60,000 nt of DNA from the NCBI GenBank assembly GCA_914767715.1, contig OU612066.1, positions 22,792,283-22,852,282 of the forward strand, given 5' to 3'. Positions 47,261 through 59,940 of the stretch are shown in pieces. The stretch is from Membranipora membranacea. Its lineage: Eukaryota; Bryozoa; Gymnolaemata; Cheilostomatida; Membraniporidae. The notes under the pieces are model-generated. The model was not told the DNA's origin. It ran no database searches and saw only the letters and a list, made by a program, of their open reading frames with translations. Made by a program: the position numbers and the translations under genes. Positions within the stretch are counted from its first letter, which is position 1. Every line of letters starts with the position of its first letter.

Positions 47261-47931
47261 CTTAATACCAAGTGCAAATGAAAACTCCTCTGCTATTTAA
47301 ATCACCTGTACCTGGTCCAATACATTATATGTTTTATGAGTGGTAGTTGTGTACTCCTTCTCACGCCGGCCAATTCTATGTCATCTACTTGAAATCTATG
47401 TTTGTTATGATCACGTGTCCAAAATATTGACCTAATTCGCGAATTCTTTTGAAAATAGCATTCACCATTTACTTCTGCTTCAAAACTTCCTTTCATTGCT
47501 AATCATAGTCCAAGTGATAGCCCAGAAAAAAATGTTGCAGGTGAAATATTCGAATTCTTGGTTTTACCTGAAACGTCAGCAGATAACTCCAAATTTCCAC
47601 AGCCTTGCTAGTTAATTATAATTTGGACCAATAGAGAAACTAGATACAAGTGGTAAAATATTTTAAAATTGCACTTTAGTGAGGAGGTATTAACAACACA
47701 CCCACACAACAAACCAAGTTTATGGGAATGGGTTATCTTTCTCTACAACTGTGAGATATGGATATTAAAGTAGAAGACAGCACTGGCACCACTAACTACG
47801 TATCAAGATGCAATTAACCTTGATCAGTAGGCAACATACTCAACAATAGAAATCCAAGGTATAAGCTTTGGATCTGCACCACAGGACAGTCAGTAGCCCC
47901 TCCACCTCATGGCTGCAATGAACTGAATTAA

Positions 47932-48298
47932 AGTGCAACCAAGGTTTCAAACAACTTCTCATTGATGGCCATTGATTAATAGCAGATTGCACCTTCTGCA
48001 TGTGGAAAAATGCAAAATATAATTCGGATGCTTATTCAGCCAGAATTCTTGTGAAACATTTCTTCCATCAGGCACTCAAACTCAGCTAAAAGAGAATACC
48101 ACATAGCAGTTTCCTGTTCCTGTTATTATTTAGCCTGTGCTCTATAATTATTACAGCAAAGTCTTGGAACCTCCCCTAAACTGAAGTGTTACCCAGCTTA
48201 GAGTCAGCAACTACTTTGAGTTTTGCATCGCGTAATGCACAAAGCTGATGCTGCCCAGCACATTCATTAATGCATTGCTGCGAAACCTTGGTTGCCCT
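47932..48298. mobile_element. TTAA-flanked MITE, monomer
   Basis: A 367-bp element of the same family as the arms of 25967-26724, with ends AGTGCAACCAAGGTTTC and GAAACCTTGGTTGCCCT. TTAA flanks it at 47928-47931 and 48299-48302. It carries a 10-bp internal deletion near the right end relative to the dimer arms. No coding capacity. Confidence 0.85.
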
Positions 48299-48663
48299 TT
48301 AAGTTGAGGAGCTATTATAATCTCAAAGAGAATGCGCAATCTTTGTTATTGAAAGCAATAATATTGTTTTTGTAGATGGTTTTGTAACTGAGATGACTGT
48401 TTATGACACAACACAAGATAACTGCTTCGATTCTAGAAAAAACTTCTTTTATACATCATTTGTTTCCAATAATATATTTATTTGGAGAGTACTGGTATTT
48501 GTGATACTAAAACAAAATGGTGGAAAAAAGTTTGTAATTGAAACAATTAAAATTTTCAAATTTAAAATTCAGTTATAACATCCAAATTTAGAAGGAGTAA
48601 ATCATGACGCATCAAATGTCAAAATATAACTTTTGTGGTTGTCTGTCACTTTAAGAGAAAATG

Positions 48664-49020
48664 ATACCACCACGGCTAGACGGCTACCAGCGCAAGATGT
48701 TGAGATGGATACTCGGTATCAGATGGCCGAACAAATTATCAGATAACAAAGTTTACAGATGAGCTGGCCTCATACTATGGAGCACACAAATATGATCAGC
48801 AGGTGGTTTGGCCACGTAAATCGTCTAAACCCCGAAACACCAGATAGCCAACCTCTTAATGACACGATCAACACCGAAACCAAGAAACCCAGAGGAGGAC
48901 ACATGGGTGAGACGCCACCAGAAAGACCTCGAGAGAGAGAAGATCTCTCTCTGAACCAAGCTCTTGAGGTGTCACAAGATAGAGTGGAGTGGAGGCATGT
49001 TGTGCAAGATATGAGATGAT
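48664..49020 (+). pseudogene. LINE reverse transcriptase C-terminal fragment
   Basis: The translation, across at least one frameshift, gives RKMLRWILGIRWPNKLSD, then WFGHVNRLNPE, KKPRGGH and DRVEWRHVV. This is the C-terminal signature (LRWILGIRW, GHV.R, RPRGG, R.EWR) of many endonuclease/reverse-transcriptase retroelements. The rest of the element is absent. It is a short dead remnant. Confidence 0.75.
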
Positions 49021-49735
49021 TAGAAGCACTAAGGATGTCTGGACAGACTACATCTCAATAAGTCAAGTAAGTCAAAGTTAAGACTAAAAATACTACTACG
49101 CATCTTTGGGTTATTAGCTATTTTGTGGGTATATGAGTATTAGACATTGTTTCAAACTAATTTTAAGTAACGAAGGAGATTATGCGGTATATCAGCAGGG
49201 CCATTCATAATAATGGCTAGCAATCAAACTTTCTTGATTTCAAAGAGCAGTGGGCTAGTGCCTATTTTTGTGAAAATGTTAATTACTATAAATATACGGA
49301 TTGCTACTTTTCTTACACAGAACTTTAACAAGTTGTGTTTTCACCTTTTCGGGAACTAGCTCAAGGAGCAAACAACTTCAAGTTTACAGCGACTAGATAA
49401 TTGTTTTATTAATCAGCTGTTTTATAGCTTTGTGCTTTAATTGTGTATGAACCATCTCCATTAGGCTACTCGTACTGGCAAACAGCCCTTAAACAAGTAC
49501 AGCACTGGATTTGCTGTGTGTTATATATAAGCAACAAATAACAATAGCTGCCAAATAGTTCCTATGATCATTATTAAAATGGGATAACTCAGAGGTCAAG
49601 ACAGATTTGTTCTGCCTCAAATACCGAATTTTCCGGATAATTTGAGACAGCGTCATTTATTGCTTACAATTCGAGCATGATATAACCTCAAGTTTTGACC
49701 TGATTTACCGTGCCTATCAATCCAGGGAGGTCAAT
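49021..49735. other. Gene-free stretch
   Basis: AT-rich sequence without exons, repeats or elements that I can support. Confidence 0.5.
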
Positions 49736-49739
49736 TTTT

Positions 49740-49997
49740 ATAATAATATTAATAATGATAATGATATACGGTTTATTGCTATTCAATGTCCCTTTTGAGG
49801 CCAATGAGAATATGCTTACATTAATTAATTAAGATCAACTCATCTGATTCGCGCACCCTCATACAAGGTAAGGGTGGGCGAGCTAGGTTATTGTCCGGAG
49901 AGCTCAACTCCTTTAGCAGCATGGGTAGTGACCGGGATTCGAACCTGCAATTTTCAGATTGAGAAGCTCGAATCCTAACCATAATACCACCCTGCCT
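49740..49997 (-). mobile_element. tRNA-Glu-derived SINE
   Basis: On the minus strand the head reads GGCAGGGTGGTATTATGGTT then AGGATTCGAGC, closely following tRNA-Glu (GGTGGTCTAGTGGTTAGGATTCGGC). The A box is TGGTATTATGG and the B box GGTTCGAATCCCGG, at tRNA spacing. The body ends in a segment with AATAAACCG and a short ATT-rich tail at about 49740-49765. It is not a functional tRNA because the anticodon arm is disrupted. Confidence 0.8.
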
Positions 49998-50297
49998 TAT
50001 TACTGCAAGCTCCACCCCTCCTACCCTCCCTGATCAAACGAACCTAAATTATTTTACGGAAATGGCTCCAACGGAGACATGTGATGTTGTGTATCGGTAT
50101 ATGATATACTGGTATACGTACAGGGAAAAACTTGTGCTAAATTTCTTTTGTTCTGCCCAATAATGGCCAACGTACATTCCCGTTATAGAAACAAGGGCTG
50201 ATAAATGCTGGTTTAATTTGAACGAGCCAACTTTCACAAGGATACACAAGCATCAAACTACCACTTGATGATTTATATTGTATACTGATAGTCTATG

Positions 50298-50570
50298 TGC
50301 TGTATGAAGCCAGTCTGAAAAGATACGAGGAAGCCCTTGAAATGGAAACTGCAAAACTCTATTTGTCAGCGCAAAGCAGGGCATCTGAATGGAATTAGTG
50401 TGTGTCATTTCAAGATGAAGAATTTCACACTAGCTGAAGAAGCCATTCGCAAATCTGTCAAACTGTTCAAAGATCTGGAAGGAGAGAAATCAATGAATGT
50501 AATCAATGGATACATGGCATTATGTTATATCAATACAAAGCTGGGTAAAATCCAAATAGCTGAGCTTTAG
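50298..50570 (+). pseudogene. TPR-protein gene fragment
   Basis: The first frame gives SLKRYEEALEME and a shifted frame continues with GISVCHFKMKNFTLAEEAIR and, a little later, NGYMALCYINTKLGK. The A/G/Y/A spacing matches two tetratricopeptide repeats. There is a frameshift at about 50345-50380 and no clear splice sites, so it is probably a broken copy or a single diverged exon of a larger TPR gene. Confidence 0.45.
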
Positions 50571-50949
50571 CTACAGAAACCTGAGGATTTGAAGCTATAT
50601 TTGACAGCCACAGGTCAAAACAAACAAGTGAACTTTTCCAGAATTTTATTTTCCCAGTGGTCTCAAGTTTATAAGCTCACAGGCTTATTGTCTCATTGTC
50701 TGCTATTTTCTACAATACTCACAACTGATTCGCAAAGAAGTTTTGTACAAAGTTTTATGATTATTTATAATTACGGTTTGAATATTATCATAAAACTAAT
50801 TAGTTTAAAGATTTTTAACTTGATGTATAGTTTAATGATGATGTGTTTATTTGTCTCATCAATTAGAGAAATAAAATGCTTCATGTGAGTGCTCTCTTGT
50901 TAAAAGTATGGACGGTAAAAATAAATGGATAAAAATTCACATAAAAAGT

Positions 50950-51640
50950 TTACTTTTTTGAAAAAACGCTATTTAGATAGTGAACACAGTTAGCTCTAAA
51001 ACAAAGTTTGCGAAGGTTTACTCTGTACCGGATGTTGGAATATCGGCCTGATGGGCATTGAGTAAATGTCAACATGGGAGTTTGTTCGGTTGCCACCATG
51101 CGAAGACTCTTTGTAGCGAGTTTGTTGTGGTAGAGATCGGCTACTGCGGTGAAGGTGATATCTCCTGCGAGGCGACCGGCTGAGCGCACCACTCGCTGTA
51201 GATGTTTTTTAGAGTCTGCACTAAGATGAGAATATATCACTACTAGATGATAGAGTAGGATGCTTTCGATGAAGGATTTGTAGCATGATGTAATCAATCT
51301 GGTATCTATTCCCAGATGATACAGCTTGCTCATAATGTGAAGTCGAGTTCTAGCTTTCTTTACAGTTCGGTTGGCAGAGGCTGTAAAGTCAAGTTTAGTA
51401 GTTAGCGTAGTACCAAGATACACGAACTCCGTTACTTGATCGATCGGGGAACCATTTATTACCAGCTGTTGTGTGGTCGGGTTATCCCGTGCATTGCTGA
51501 AAACCAGTTCTTTGGTCTTCTTTGAGTTAAGAAGCAGGTCATGTTCGCAGCACCAAGCATATAGATGATCTGCTTCTTGTTGGAGACACGATGGCTGGGT
51601 ACTCGTGAGAAACTCTAGTATGACTGTGTCATTTCAACAT
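50950..51640 (-). pseudogene. LINE reverse transcriptase fragment (thumb and C-terminus)
   Basis: The minus-strand reading gives WCCEHDLLLNSKKTKELVFS, VINGSPIDQVTEFVYLGTTL, then ANRTVKKARTRLHIMSKLY and SFIESILLYHLVVIYS, ending at about 50950. These are the region after the catalytic YADD motif in many animal LINEs (N..KTKE, F.YLG..., ...R...L..L). Endonuclease and the catalytic motif are missing. It is unrelated in detail to the LINE at 4.4-8.8 kb. Confidence 0.8.
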
Positions 51641-51649
51641 GATATACAG

Positions 51650-53085
51650 AGTTTTTTACACCTAAAGAACTCATTTTTTCTTGAGCAATGTGACAAGGCT
51701 CAGTTATTTAATAACACAGTACGGTGTTATAACTTGTAAAATTTACTAGCTTTAATCTGGCCTCAGAGCCTAATCCTTTATAGTTATCTTATCTTACCTA
51801 AAGCATTATCCTGTACCACGGCGCACCTTATAGCGAGTTTATGCAAATTTACTTATCTCGTCAGTTCGCGGGTTTTTCTCATCCCTTATTTCTAGACAAC
51901 TGAAGTGACAAGTCGTCTTTTCACAATTCCCATCCTCCCGCCCTAAAATACTACCTTATGTTACTATATTTCTCAGTGTGTGAAAGGTGACTTGGGTGCA
52001 TGTGTAGTTGGTGCTAAATTTTCCGCCTTTTCTAAAGTATCGAGGCCGAATTTCCTCCTATAAAGTTCTTGCCCTGCCCATGCTGTGCTCCAGCAACTTA
52101 CTGTACCTACTAAAATGTTTATTTCTAACTTATTGGGGGTTGACCAGGAAATGGCGTATTAGTCGCCCCCCTCCTATAGGGGAACTCCCAGCTGCCTTGT
52201 TAATCATTGAGGTAAGAAAAAATAATAGTACTAATATGTTATAATACAAATTTTGATGAAGAATTGAACCACAAATAATCTGGAAAACGCCTCAATTTGG
52301 AGAAAGGGTATCAAACATACATGTATCGGGAGCTATCATACTATTATTATCTCCCCTGTCATAAATACATACGTAATCACTTGTCATTTGGTCTTTGGTG
52401 TGAGAACATCTAAAAGTAATAGACGTGTTTATTTGAGCATTGTTCCGAAACATTACGTAATCTATACATTGGAATTCTTAAGGAACTACTTGTTGTGTAC
52501 CTTTACTATCGTGATGCATCCATCAAATTTCTATTTACAACTCCCATGTACTGATAATGTAAGTTACTATTATATCACACTAATTTACGTTGACTAATTG
52601 ATTGAATAATATAGCTTGAATGTTTAAGAGAGTCACATCGTTTAATCTTGGTAAAATTCAGTTTGATTTTGCTTATATGCTACACCTTGCTATGTGGTTT
52701 ATATTAAGGTTTAATTTCCATGGTAATTTGTGATGTTGAATTTATGGAATTTATGCTGTCGTAATTAAATATTGTGCATACATTTTTTGTCAATTTTTTC
52801 CAGGGCGTACCCTCACTAATGTACCCACACCATCTTATAACTACCAGTATCGGTCACACCTGGCTGTCAAGTTATTTGATGTAAGTTTATCGAGTGCTTC
52901 ATCGGAATTTGCATTGTTTATTAAGATCTATTAATTGTATGATTGCATTCGTAATGGTTATATAGATTATTGCATCTGCATTTACAGGCAATAACCTTAG
53001 TCAGTTGAATCAATGTTGCACCGCCTATAATTAGTTGTCTCCTCTTGAGTTATATTTCTCAAGCTGGTCTATTTTTATATTTAAC
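51650..53085. other. Mostly gene-free stretch with exon-like segments
   Basis: No gene is established. A segment at 52804-52879 has an acceptor (TTTTTTCCAG), two open frames (one reads NVPTPSYNYQYRSHLAVKLF) and a donor GTAAGT. A frame ending at 52211 with IIE|GTAAGA could be another exon. These are too weak to call a gene. Confidence 0.3.
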
Positions 53086-53091
53086 TCCCCA

Positions 53092-53210
53092 TGCATCTAC
53101 ATTTTTCTTGAATTTAACGCAAAAGAATGCCCAAAAACACCTCAAAAGTCCCAAAAAATAGCTGTTTTCTGGCATTCTTTTGCGTTAAATTCAAGAAAAA
53201 TGAAGATGCA
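53092..53210. repeat. Foldback with 40-bp arms
   Basis: The left arm (53092-53131) and right arm (53171-53210) are inverted copies with a single mismatch (39/40), separated by a 39-nt loop. The core is TTGAATTTAACGCAAAAGAA. It lies about 350 bp left of the segmental duplication border at 53559. I find no flanking target duplication. Confidence 0.85.
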
Positions 53211-53558
53211 ATGAAAAATTCTGTTGGCATTTCCTGAGTGCACCATGGTTAATGAAAGCGGCTTCGTATGTGAGAACTTTCAAAAAAACTTCGTTTGGCC
53301 ACAATAATGGTCATTTGGACAGCATGTTTTATGTTATGCAAAGGTGACAAAAATATTAGCTGTATTCAAGAGTCTACTGTCATTGCAATATGCAAGCTAA
53401 TTTGTTGAAAGTCAATGTGTATGACATTTGAAAAGTACTCTAACAGAAAAACATAATTAATTCTGTTTCGAGCCTATGATCTGTTGTGAATTAATGATTG
53501 AAATTTGACATATTTTCACGGCTTCACAAAAAAAATGCATTGTATGGCGTGGCGTAAA

Positions 53559-56500
53559 ACTTGGCATTACTAGTGATACAAACTGCCAGGCAAAAATTCA
53601 CAACGTAGGCCAGTCGACCAGGACGTCAACATAATGGACATTTGATTATCCACTTTTGGCTCAATCTCTGATATCCTTTTCTGTTTATTATTCACGAAGA
53701 ATGTCATCTTAAATGGCTTGCTTTGTTTACTCAATTTCCTTCATTCAGATATATTAATAGTGTAACCTCTCTCCAGTATTCGATCTTATGATTCATAACG
53801 TGGGTATGTTTTGATTGATTGTTGAATGCTCCCCTCACCTTATAAGGGCCGGGTGTATGACACATCTAATGATGATGAAATTAGTTTTTGTCAATCAAAT
53901 TCGAAAGACCATCTACATCCTCACCCATCCATCTCCTTGGTAGAGCTTTTATTTGGCAAGATGAGTTAAGTATTGACATGAACTATAGTTCCCCCTTGTG
54001 CACAGGCTTGAATTAGTGAAATTTATGGCTAGCTCAAGTTCGCCAGTTCGCTCATACTCATTCCCTCAAAATGACTTCCACTATAGCTAGTGGTAATAGG
54101 TTAAGCTAACTAAACGCAACTTTTCACCCCTTAGGGTAGATCTAACAATATTCCTTCATCAACCCATCCAATCAGCCAAGCCTGCAGTTTGAGTATATCT
54201 GCATTTCAGGTTTCTGGCAATTTACTTTGGCTGTAGATAACATTATATGGGGTTAGATATGTAATCTATTTGTTGTTATTCATACTGGAATATCATGGTT
54301 TTATTATATTTTTACAGTCTCGTTAATCATAATTCCGGTCACTAATGAATCTACCTCTGACAGCATTCATGATCATATCACCAGAAAAGAATGTTAATAT
54401 TAGTGTCAGTGTTTGACCTCTATCTCAGTGTTTTGAGAGAGTAGGTCATGTTGGGTAATTCGAAAAGGATGTTGTAATACGGCATATGTCACTCATCACC
54501 CTAGCCAAACTCTGAGATTTATTATGGCTTATCATTGACGCACTGACCCTTGAACCCATTCTAAGATTGCCTTTGTATTAGTTTGTGTATATTTTTTTAT
54601 CATCCTACTTTATGGTCGGATGACTAGTTCCGTTTAGTACCGGTAACTTTGCTAGGGCTTGGTGATTTAATTTCTCTTATATCGATGAATACATTATCAG
54701 TGAGTGTTATATTCCTTCATCAGTGTTGGTACTCATATAAAAGAGTTTGTACATAGGCTAATGTGGTTTGAATTGATACAGCAACCAATGGATATCAAAT
54801 TTTGAGCAATCGATGGGTTAATACAAGGAGTGTTAGACATCAGGTCTAGAGTTACTTTCTGCTAAGTGTCTTTGTGTGTCTCTTTGTGGTTCTTCTTTTA
54901 AGTCTCTGTGGAATTATCTCATAAGTACATGTCTGCAACATCATAATAAATGATGTCGCAATCTCAGATCGTTGATACAGCTTGAAAAGGCATTGCTTGG
55001 TTGGTATAGATACAGGCCACAGGAGATTTGCCCTTGATGGAGTGAACTCTGCCACTTTGGAGTGTTATGTAGCGGAAATAATGGCTTTGTTTATGCTTTG
55101 TTTCATATTTCATAGCCTTTGTGAAGGGGATTTGTTTGTATCTTAGCATCCTCATACTGGTAATTTATAAAAGTTATCACATATCTGTGCTGCAGAACAC
55201 CAAAATGAATGTTAAAAATGTAAAAAATGTATGATACTGTAAACATAACTAAGTGAGTGGGTGTTGTTTATAGGTGTTGCGGTGCCTGCCAAGACATTAA
55301 TAGCTATAACTGCAACCTGGGTCTAGTGTTTCTGACATAAATGTTTGTCTCTGGCGTACTTAGATGAGATGGGAAGACTTGTATGATTTCCAAAGTGAAT
55401 CAGATCCCCAGTGGGCGATTGCTGGTGTGTGCTAGTCGTACGGTTAAAAATTGCAATCATCAGGCCAATCTTGTAGCCTGGAGCGGGAGGTCTGTCAACT
55501 TTAAACATTCAAACTTCTCATCTAGCAATGAAAGCAGTATATAACTCTGCGACAACATTATTAACCTCGAATGACAACAATAAATAGGGAAGAACTGATT
55601 GAATCAAGAGATGGGGTTGCAAAGCTGTAACTTCCCATTATAGAGAGCTAACTGGAATATATCTGATGCTTAAATGGAGCACAGACAATGATAATGTGGT
55701 AGGCTCAGAGTGTTGCTGTAATTTTGATGAAAGATCCTCAGGAAGTATAAATCAATCTATATGAACAACATTAGCATGGCTTAATAGTGCACAAAGAGCG
55801 CTTCAAGATTGACTGGCCTTCCTTGGTACTTACCTAAGTGCAAATGGAAAGTACATAATGTGTAGGCCTGTATTAATCCGATTATCGGTATTTCCATTGC
55901 CACGAGCAAAGATACCATGTCTAATACTATATAGATCTCAGTCAGTGATCCAAAATCCAGTTAGACCTCTTATGCGCGTGCTTACTGTGACCCATGGTTG
56001 CTTCTGCTGGATTCACAATTGTCAGTCTGAATGGCTACATACTGTAAGACGATCGATATGTATGTTATGTTAACTTAATTATCATTTCTAGAAGAAAGAG
56101 GAACCAAGCAAGATATATAAGCTAAGGTACAGAAGGAACTCTTGTCATTAGCTCTTTAGCCATCATAATGGTGCATCTCAGATGTCTAGCCTTAATCATA
56201 TCATTATTGGCAGCTGTTTTAGCTCAACAAGGTAAGACCTATCAAATCCATATTGTTAAGCGTTTTGGCAACCACTGCTTGGTTTTGATCTGGTTTAAAT
56301 GTAACAGGAGAATGTTTTCAGTTATATTTTATATTTTGTTTGCATCATGCATTTATGTACATGATATGCCATCCCGAGTTTTATCAAAAATTGGCAAATT
56401 ACTTTGAGTGCTTTATATAATCAGCCTCTAAAATGTTTTGTTTTTGACCCATACATTAATCGTGCAGAGATTATTAATGGCAAAATTGGCTATGTGAGAC

Positions 56501-59360
56501 ACTAGCTGATAAAATGCAATCCTTGCCCTTTCATCCAGCAGTAGTGATAATTTACTGCTTAGTTAGAGGTAAGGTCATCGAATAAGATTCAAATTTTGTT
56601 TGTAGATTATCAGGACACGCCACCATCGATCATTAGCATCGTGGTCAATGATGCGTTTGTGATCGGAGGTGACGAACCAGATCCGGCAGCTTTTGTTCAA
56701 GTTTTAGACAATGGTTACTTAGGTGGTGTATCTAACAAAATCGCATGTAGAGCCACAAATGCTCAAACCATCAAGCTGCAGTACAGCCAAAACGGAATTG
56801 ACGGTAGTTGGAGCGACACTCTGCCCGATATCTTAGAGATAAAAGATGAAGAGAGGACAGGCAACGAGGTTACACTTCAGGTTACTGATGGAACCACAAC
56901 TCATATACCAGATCTGACCAAATGGAATGGATATTACCGATGCTTCACTCAGACCATTGAAAGCGGAAATACCTATGTAACAGCTTCACCGCCTATAATG
57001 CTTATTCTTCCATGTACGTAGATATGAATTATGTTCCTTGCATCTCCTCATAAAAAGCCCTCAATTCGGAGAGTTATCCCCCTGGTACATGTACTGGGGC
57101 GCATTGGACTCATGCCGCGCCCTTAACCCATGTCCGTCAGAATTCTGGCTTTGGTTTTACCGCATGTGTGGTTGAAAATACAGGAAAGTTTAGTTGGCAA
57201 TGCCATTTTTGACTTCACCACTAACATCTGCTTGTCCTTTCCAGCATCTGGTGGTCACGTTGGTGAGGCATCTCCAACAGAAACTGCATTTGAAGGAAAG
57301 AGCTATACACTACCATGCGTCAGAGATGATGACAGCATTCTTCCAGATATGAAGGATAAGTTTCGATTACTAAGCGGAAAGCTGACATTTACTTGGAAAC
57401 TAACATTGGACGGAGTCACAGCAAACTATATGGATATTATAAGTGGTTCTGGAGGGCGCATTAAAATGGATCCAATAACAGGTAAGGTAATACCAATATA
57501 GTGGTCACATGATGCTGATACAAGGGTATTTCTTTTTTGTTACTGTTTGCGTCAGACCATAAAATGCAATGAATCGTTTAATTTACCGATTCTAGCTCTG
57601 CTTGTTGATTTAGAATTTAAAATGAGTAATTTCATGTAGATTTACGTGTGACTTGCATCAGCATGGATGGACAGACGTTTCCTAATTTTGATGACCAGAA
57701 ACCTATCAATTGTCACACAAATCTATATGAAATAACTCATTTAAAAGGTTAAGTTAATTCATCCTGATAAAGGGATTCCCAAATAGAAAGTTTTCAAACC
57801 CAATAAAGTCTGCACCTCTTTTACATGTCATTACTCCTCACAGGATCTCTTCAAAGATTTTTAAATCTTGGACCTATAGATGCAAAAATAAATGGATAAT
57901 CAATATGTTAGGTTGGAGACCCCCAAAGCCCAACTTCTATAAGATAGCTTCAGCAGTTATACCTAATGTGATTTATTTTTGTCATTCAGGGGCTCTCTAC
58001 TATGCATATCTGACAGCAGACGATAACCTGCCAGCATCAATCGCCGGTCGAAAAAATCAGCTTATATGTTCTGTAAAGGTTGACAATATTCGAGACAGAG
58101 ATCTCAATCATGTTGTCAGCTGGACTATACACGCTAGCTCTTACGGAATATCCCAGTTTGAATTTCTCGCCCCTGTAGTGAATACTCTAGATAATGATGA
58201 TGATACTGTGGCAGAGGCAAAGGATGCCATAGAATGCGTTGAGGGACAAGCATGCAATGTTGTTTGCATCTATGGTGGCAGGTTGGTTGTCATTCTAGTC
58301 TTGACTTCTACCGAAATAATTTGGAGACATCTCGGTGGTCTGAGTTCCAGCCACCGATGGATTACCGATATAGTTGGGACTAAGTGAAGCGAAATGGCTG
58401 ATTTATCAATCCCAAATGGGAAACAAGACCCAATCTATATAAATAGATATTGCCATGGTGATAATAGTTTTCAATATTCTCGCACTCCTCAAAATTGTTA
58501 GAGTAAAAGAATCTGTCTTCTTATGTTGAGAAATTGTTTGTTCCTGTTAAGATATTTACTCAGTGTTAAAACACACAATGTGTAGAGGTTGAACTCATCT
58601 GAGGTGTTTCTCCTGCTTCGAAATTAGGACGGAGGATACAGCTCATTAAAGTCGGACCTTGCTTGCACTTGCTGGCGAGAATTGCGTAAGGAAATATGGT
58701 GGGGCAAATTTAAGACTACAACTCAAAACAGTGTTCTCTTTAATTTTCATTTTGATGACACACATAATGTTCATCTATTTTAGTGTAGGTAAAGAAGGAA
58801 AAATTACAATCGTTGCCCCTGCAGACAGTGAGAATGCTAATGCAGTTATCCAAACTACCGATACTGGATTTGAGTTTACACCTGTTGCAAATAAGAATCC
58901 TGAAGAATGGGAGTGTACCCTATTATCTGAAACAAACGAGAAAATAGCCACATTAAAAATACAGGTATGTTTCATTACTGCGTAGTAAGCAGAATAGAAA
59001 GAAGGTACAGCCTCTAAGCACTAAAGCTTAATGCCATATTCTCTTTCTTTCAAAGAGTCTAGCCAAACCACAAAACACACCCTGAATGTGCTGTGCTGAT
59101 TAAGTGAACTGTCACGGCTTCACTTGACCCAGCATTCAATTTGTCTTGATAAAGTCATCTAAATTACTGTTAAACTGTTTTCTGCCTTTACAAATTGTGA
59201 ATCTTAACAGGCCAGAGTAATACGGTAAAATAGTATATTATATACTATTTTCATACTTAGAAATACAGTTTGTTTCAGCACAATAAATTTTGATCATCAA
59301 GTAACGATATAATTCCTCAAGATCTGATTTAATCAAACTAATCAAACTAAATACTGAAAC
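53559..59360 (+). repeat. Segmental duplication, copy B
   Basis: Direct-orientation counterpart of 23394-30030. It lacks the MITE dimer and the ATCA-flanked 48-bp segment, and has small indels elsewhere. Similarity is high up to about 59340 in intron 5. Exon 6 beyond it is homologous but clearly more diverged. Confidence 0.92.
56114..56121 (+). promoter_or_regulatory. TATA box of receptor copy B
   Basis: TATATAAG at the same distance (47 bp) from the start codon as in copy A. Here the ancestral upstream sequence runs on without the MITE insertion. Confidence 0.65.
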
Positions 59361-59940
59361 AAACACAGCACTGTGAAAAACTTTCAAGTCATGGATATTT
59401 GGTGGTAAGATTGAAATGTAATACGACTAACTATGAAACAGTGTCATGGAGAGACGGATTCCTGTGCTCAAAACTGAACCAAAATTACTTACCGTTTTGA
59501 AGAAGCTTGAAAGCTGTACCCTAAAATATATACACCAGCTGAGTGATGTACGGCTTCCTTGTTTTGGCTTAAAAAGTTTCATGACTTGAACTCAGTTGAC
59601 TCAATGCATTCTGCATCTAGGCGCAATTGAATCAGCTTTGTCCATTTCATAGTTGGATGTTATATGGCCAATATCATAAGCATTAACTCTTATCATATTT
59701 TCGTTCAAAATTTATTGAAGATCGTTATAGGCAAAACCTGTTCAGTCATATGTTTTATTGTAGTTTATGATATAATTTAGGTTATAATACTGAACTATCC
59801 AAAAATAACTATTGGACAGGAGTTTCCCGCTTCACTAAGGTATGAGGCAGAAGGTACTCATGAAATCGAGTTTAGATGTGCCGCATCTTTCGCTGATACT
59901 ACCAAGTTCTATGTTAATGGTGACATAATCCTACCAGGAG
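56168..59940 (+). CDS. Ig-superfamily receptor, copy B (5' part, runs off the window)
   Basis: Exons 56168-56231, 56606-57013, 57245-57481, 57990-58281, 58784-58964 and 59781-59940 have exactly the same lengths and phases as exons 1-6 of copy A, with no frameshift or stop. They encode the signal peptide, Ig1, Ig2, Ig3 and the first half of Ig4. The remaining Ig domains, TM exons and tail lie beyond the window. By eye, exons 2-5 differ from copy A by about 28 amino-acid changes and about 6 silent changes. Exon 6 differs more, including silent sites (for example ILPGG against VVQEGG). It is likely functional as far as it can be seen. Confidence 0.88.

Noticed and set aside
49916-49996. A functional tRNA-Glu gene on the minus strand
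   Set aside because: A and B boxes are good, but the anticodon arm and acceptor stem do not pair and a SINE body with an AT-rich tail follows.
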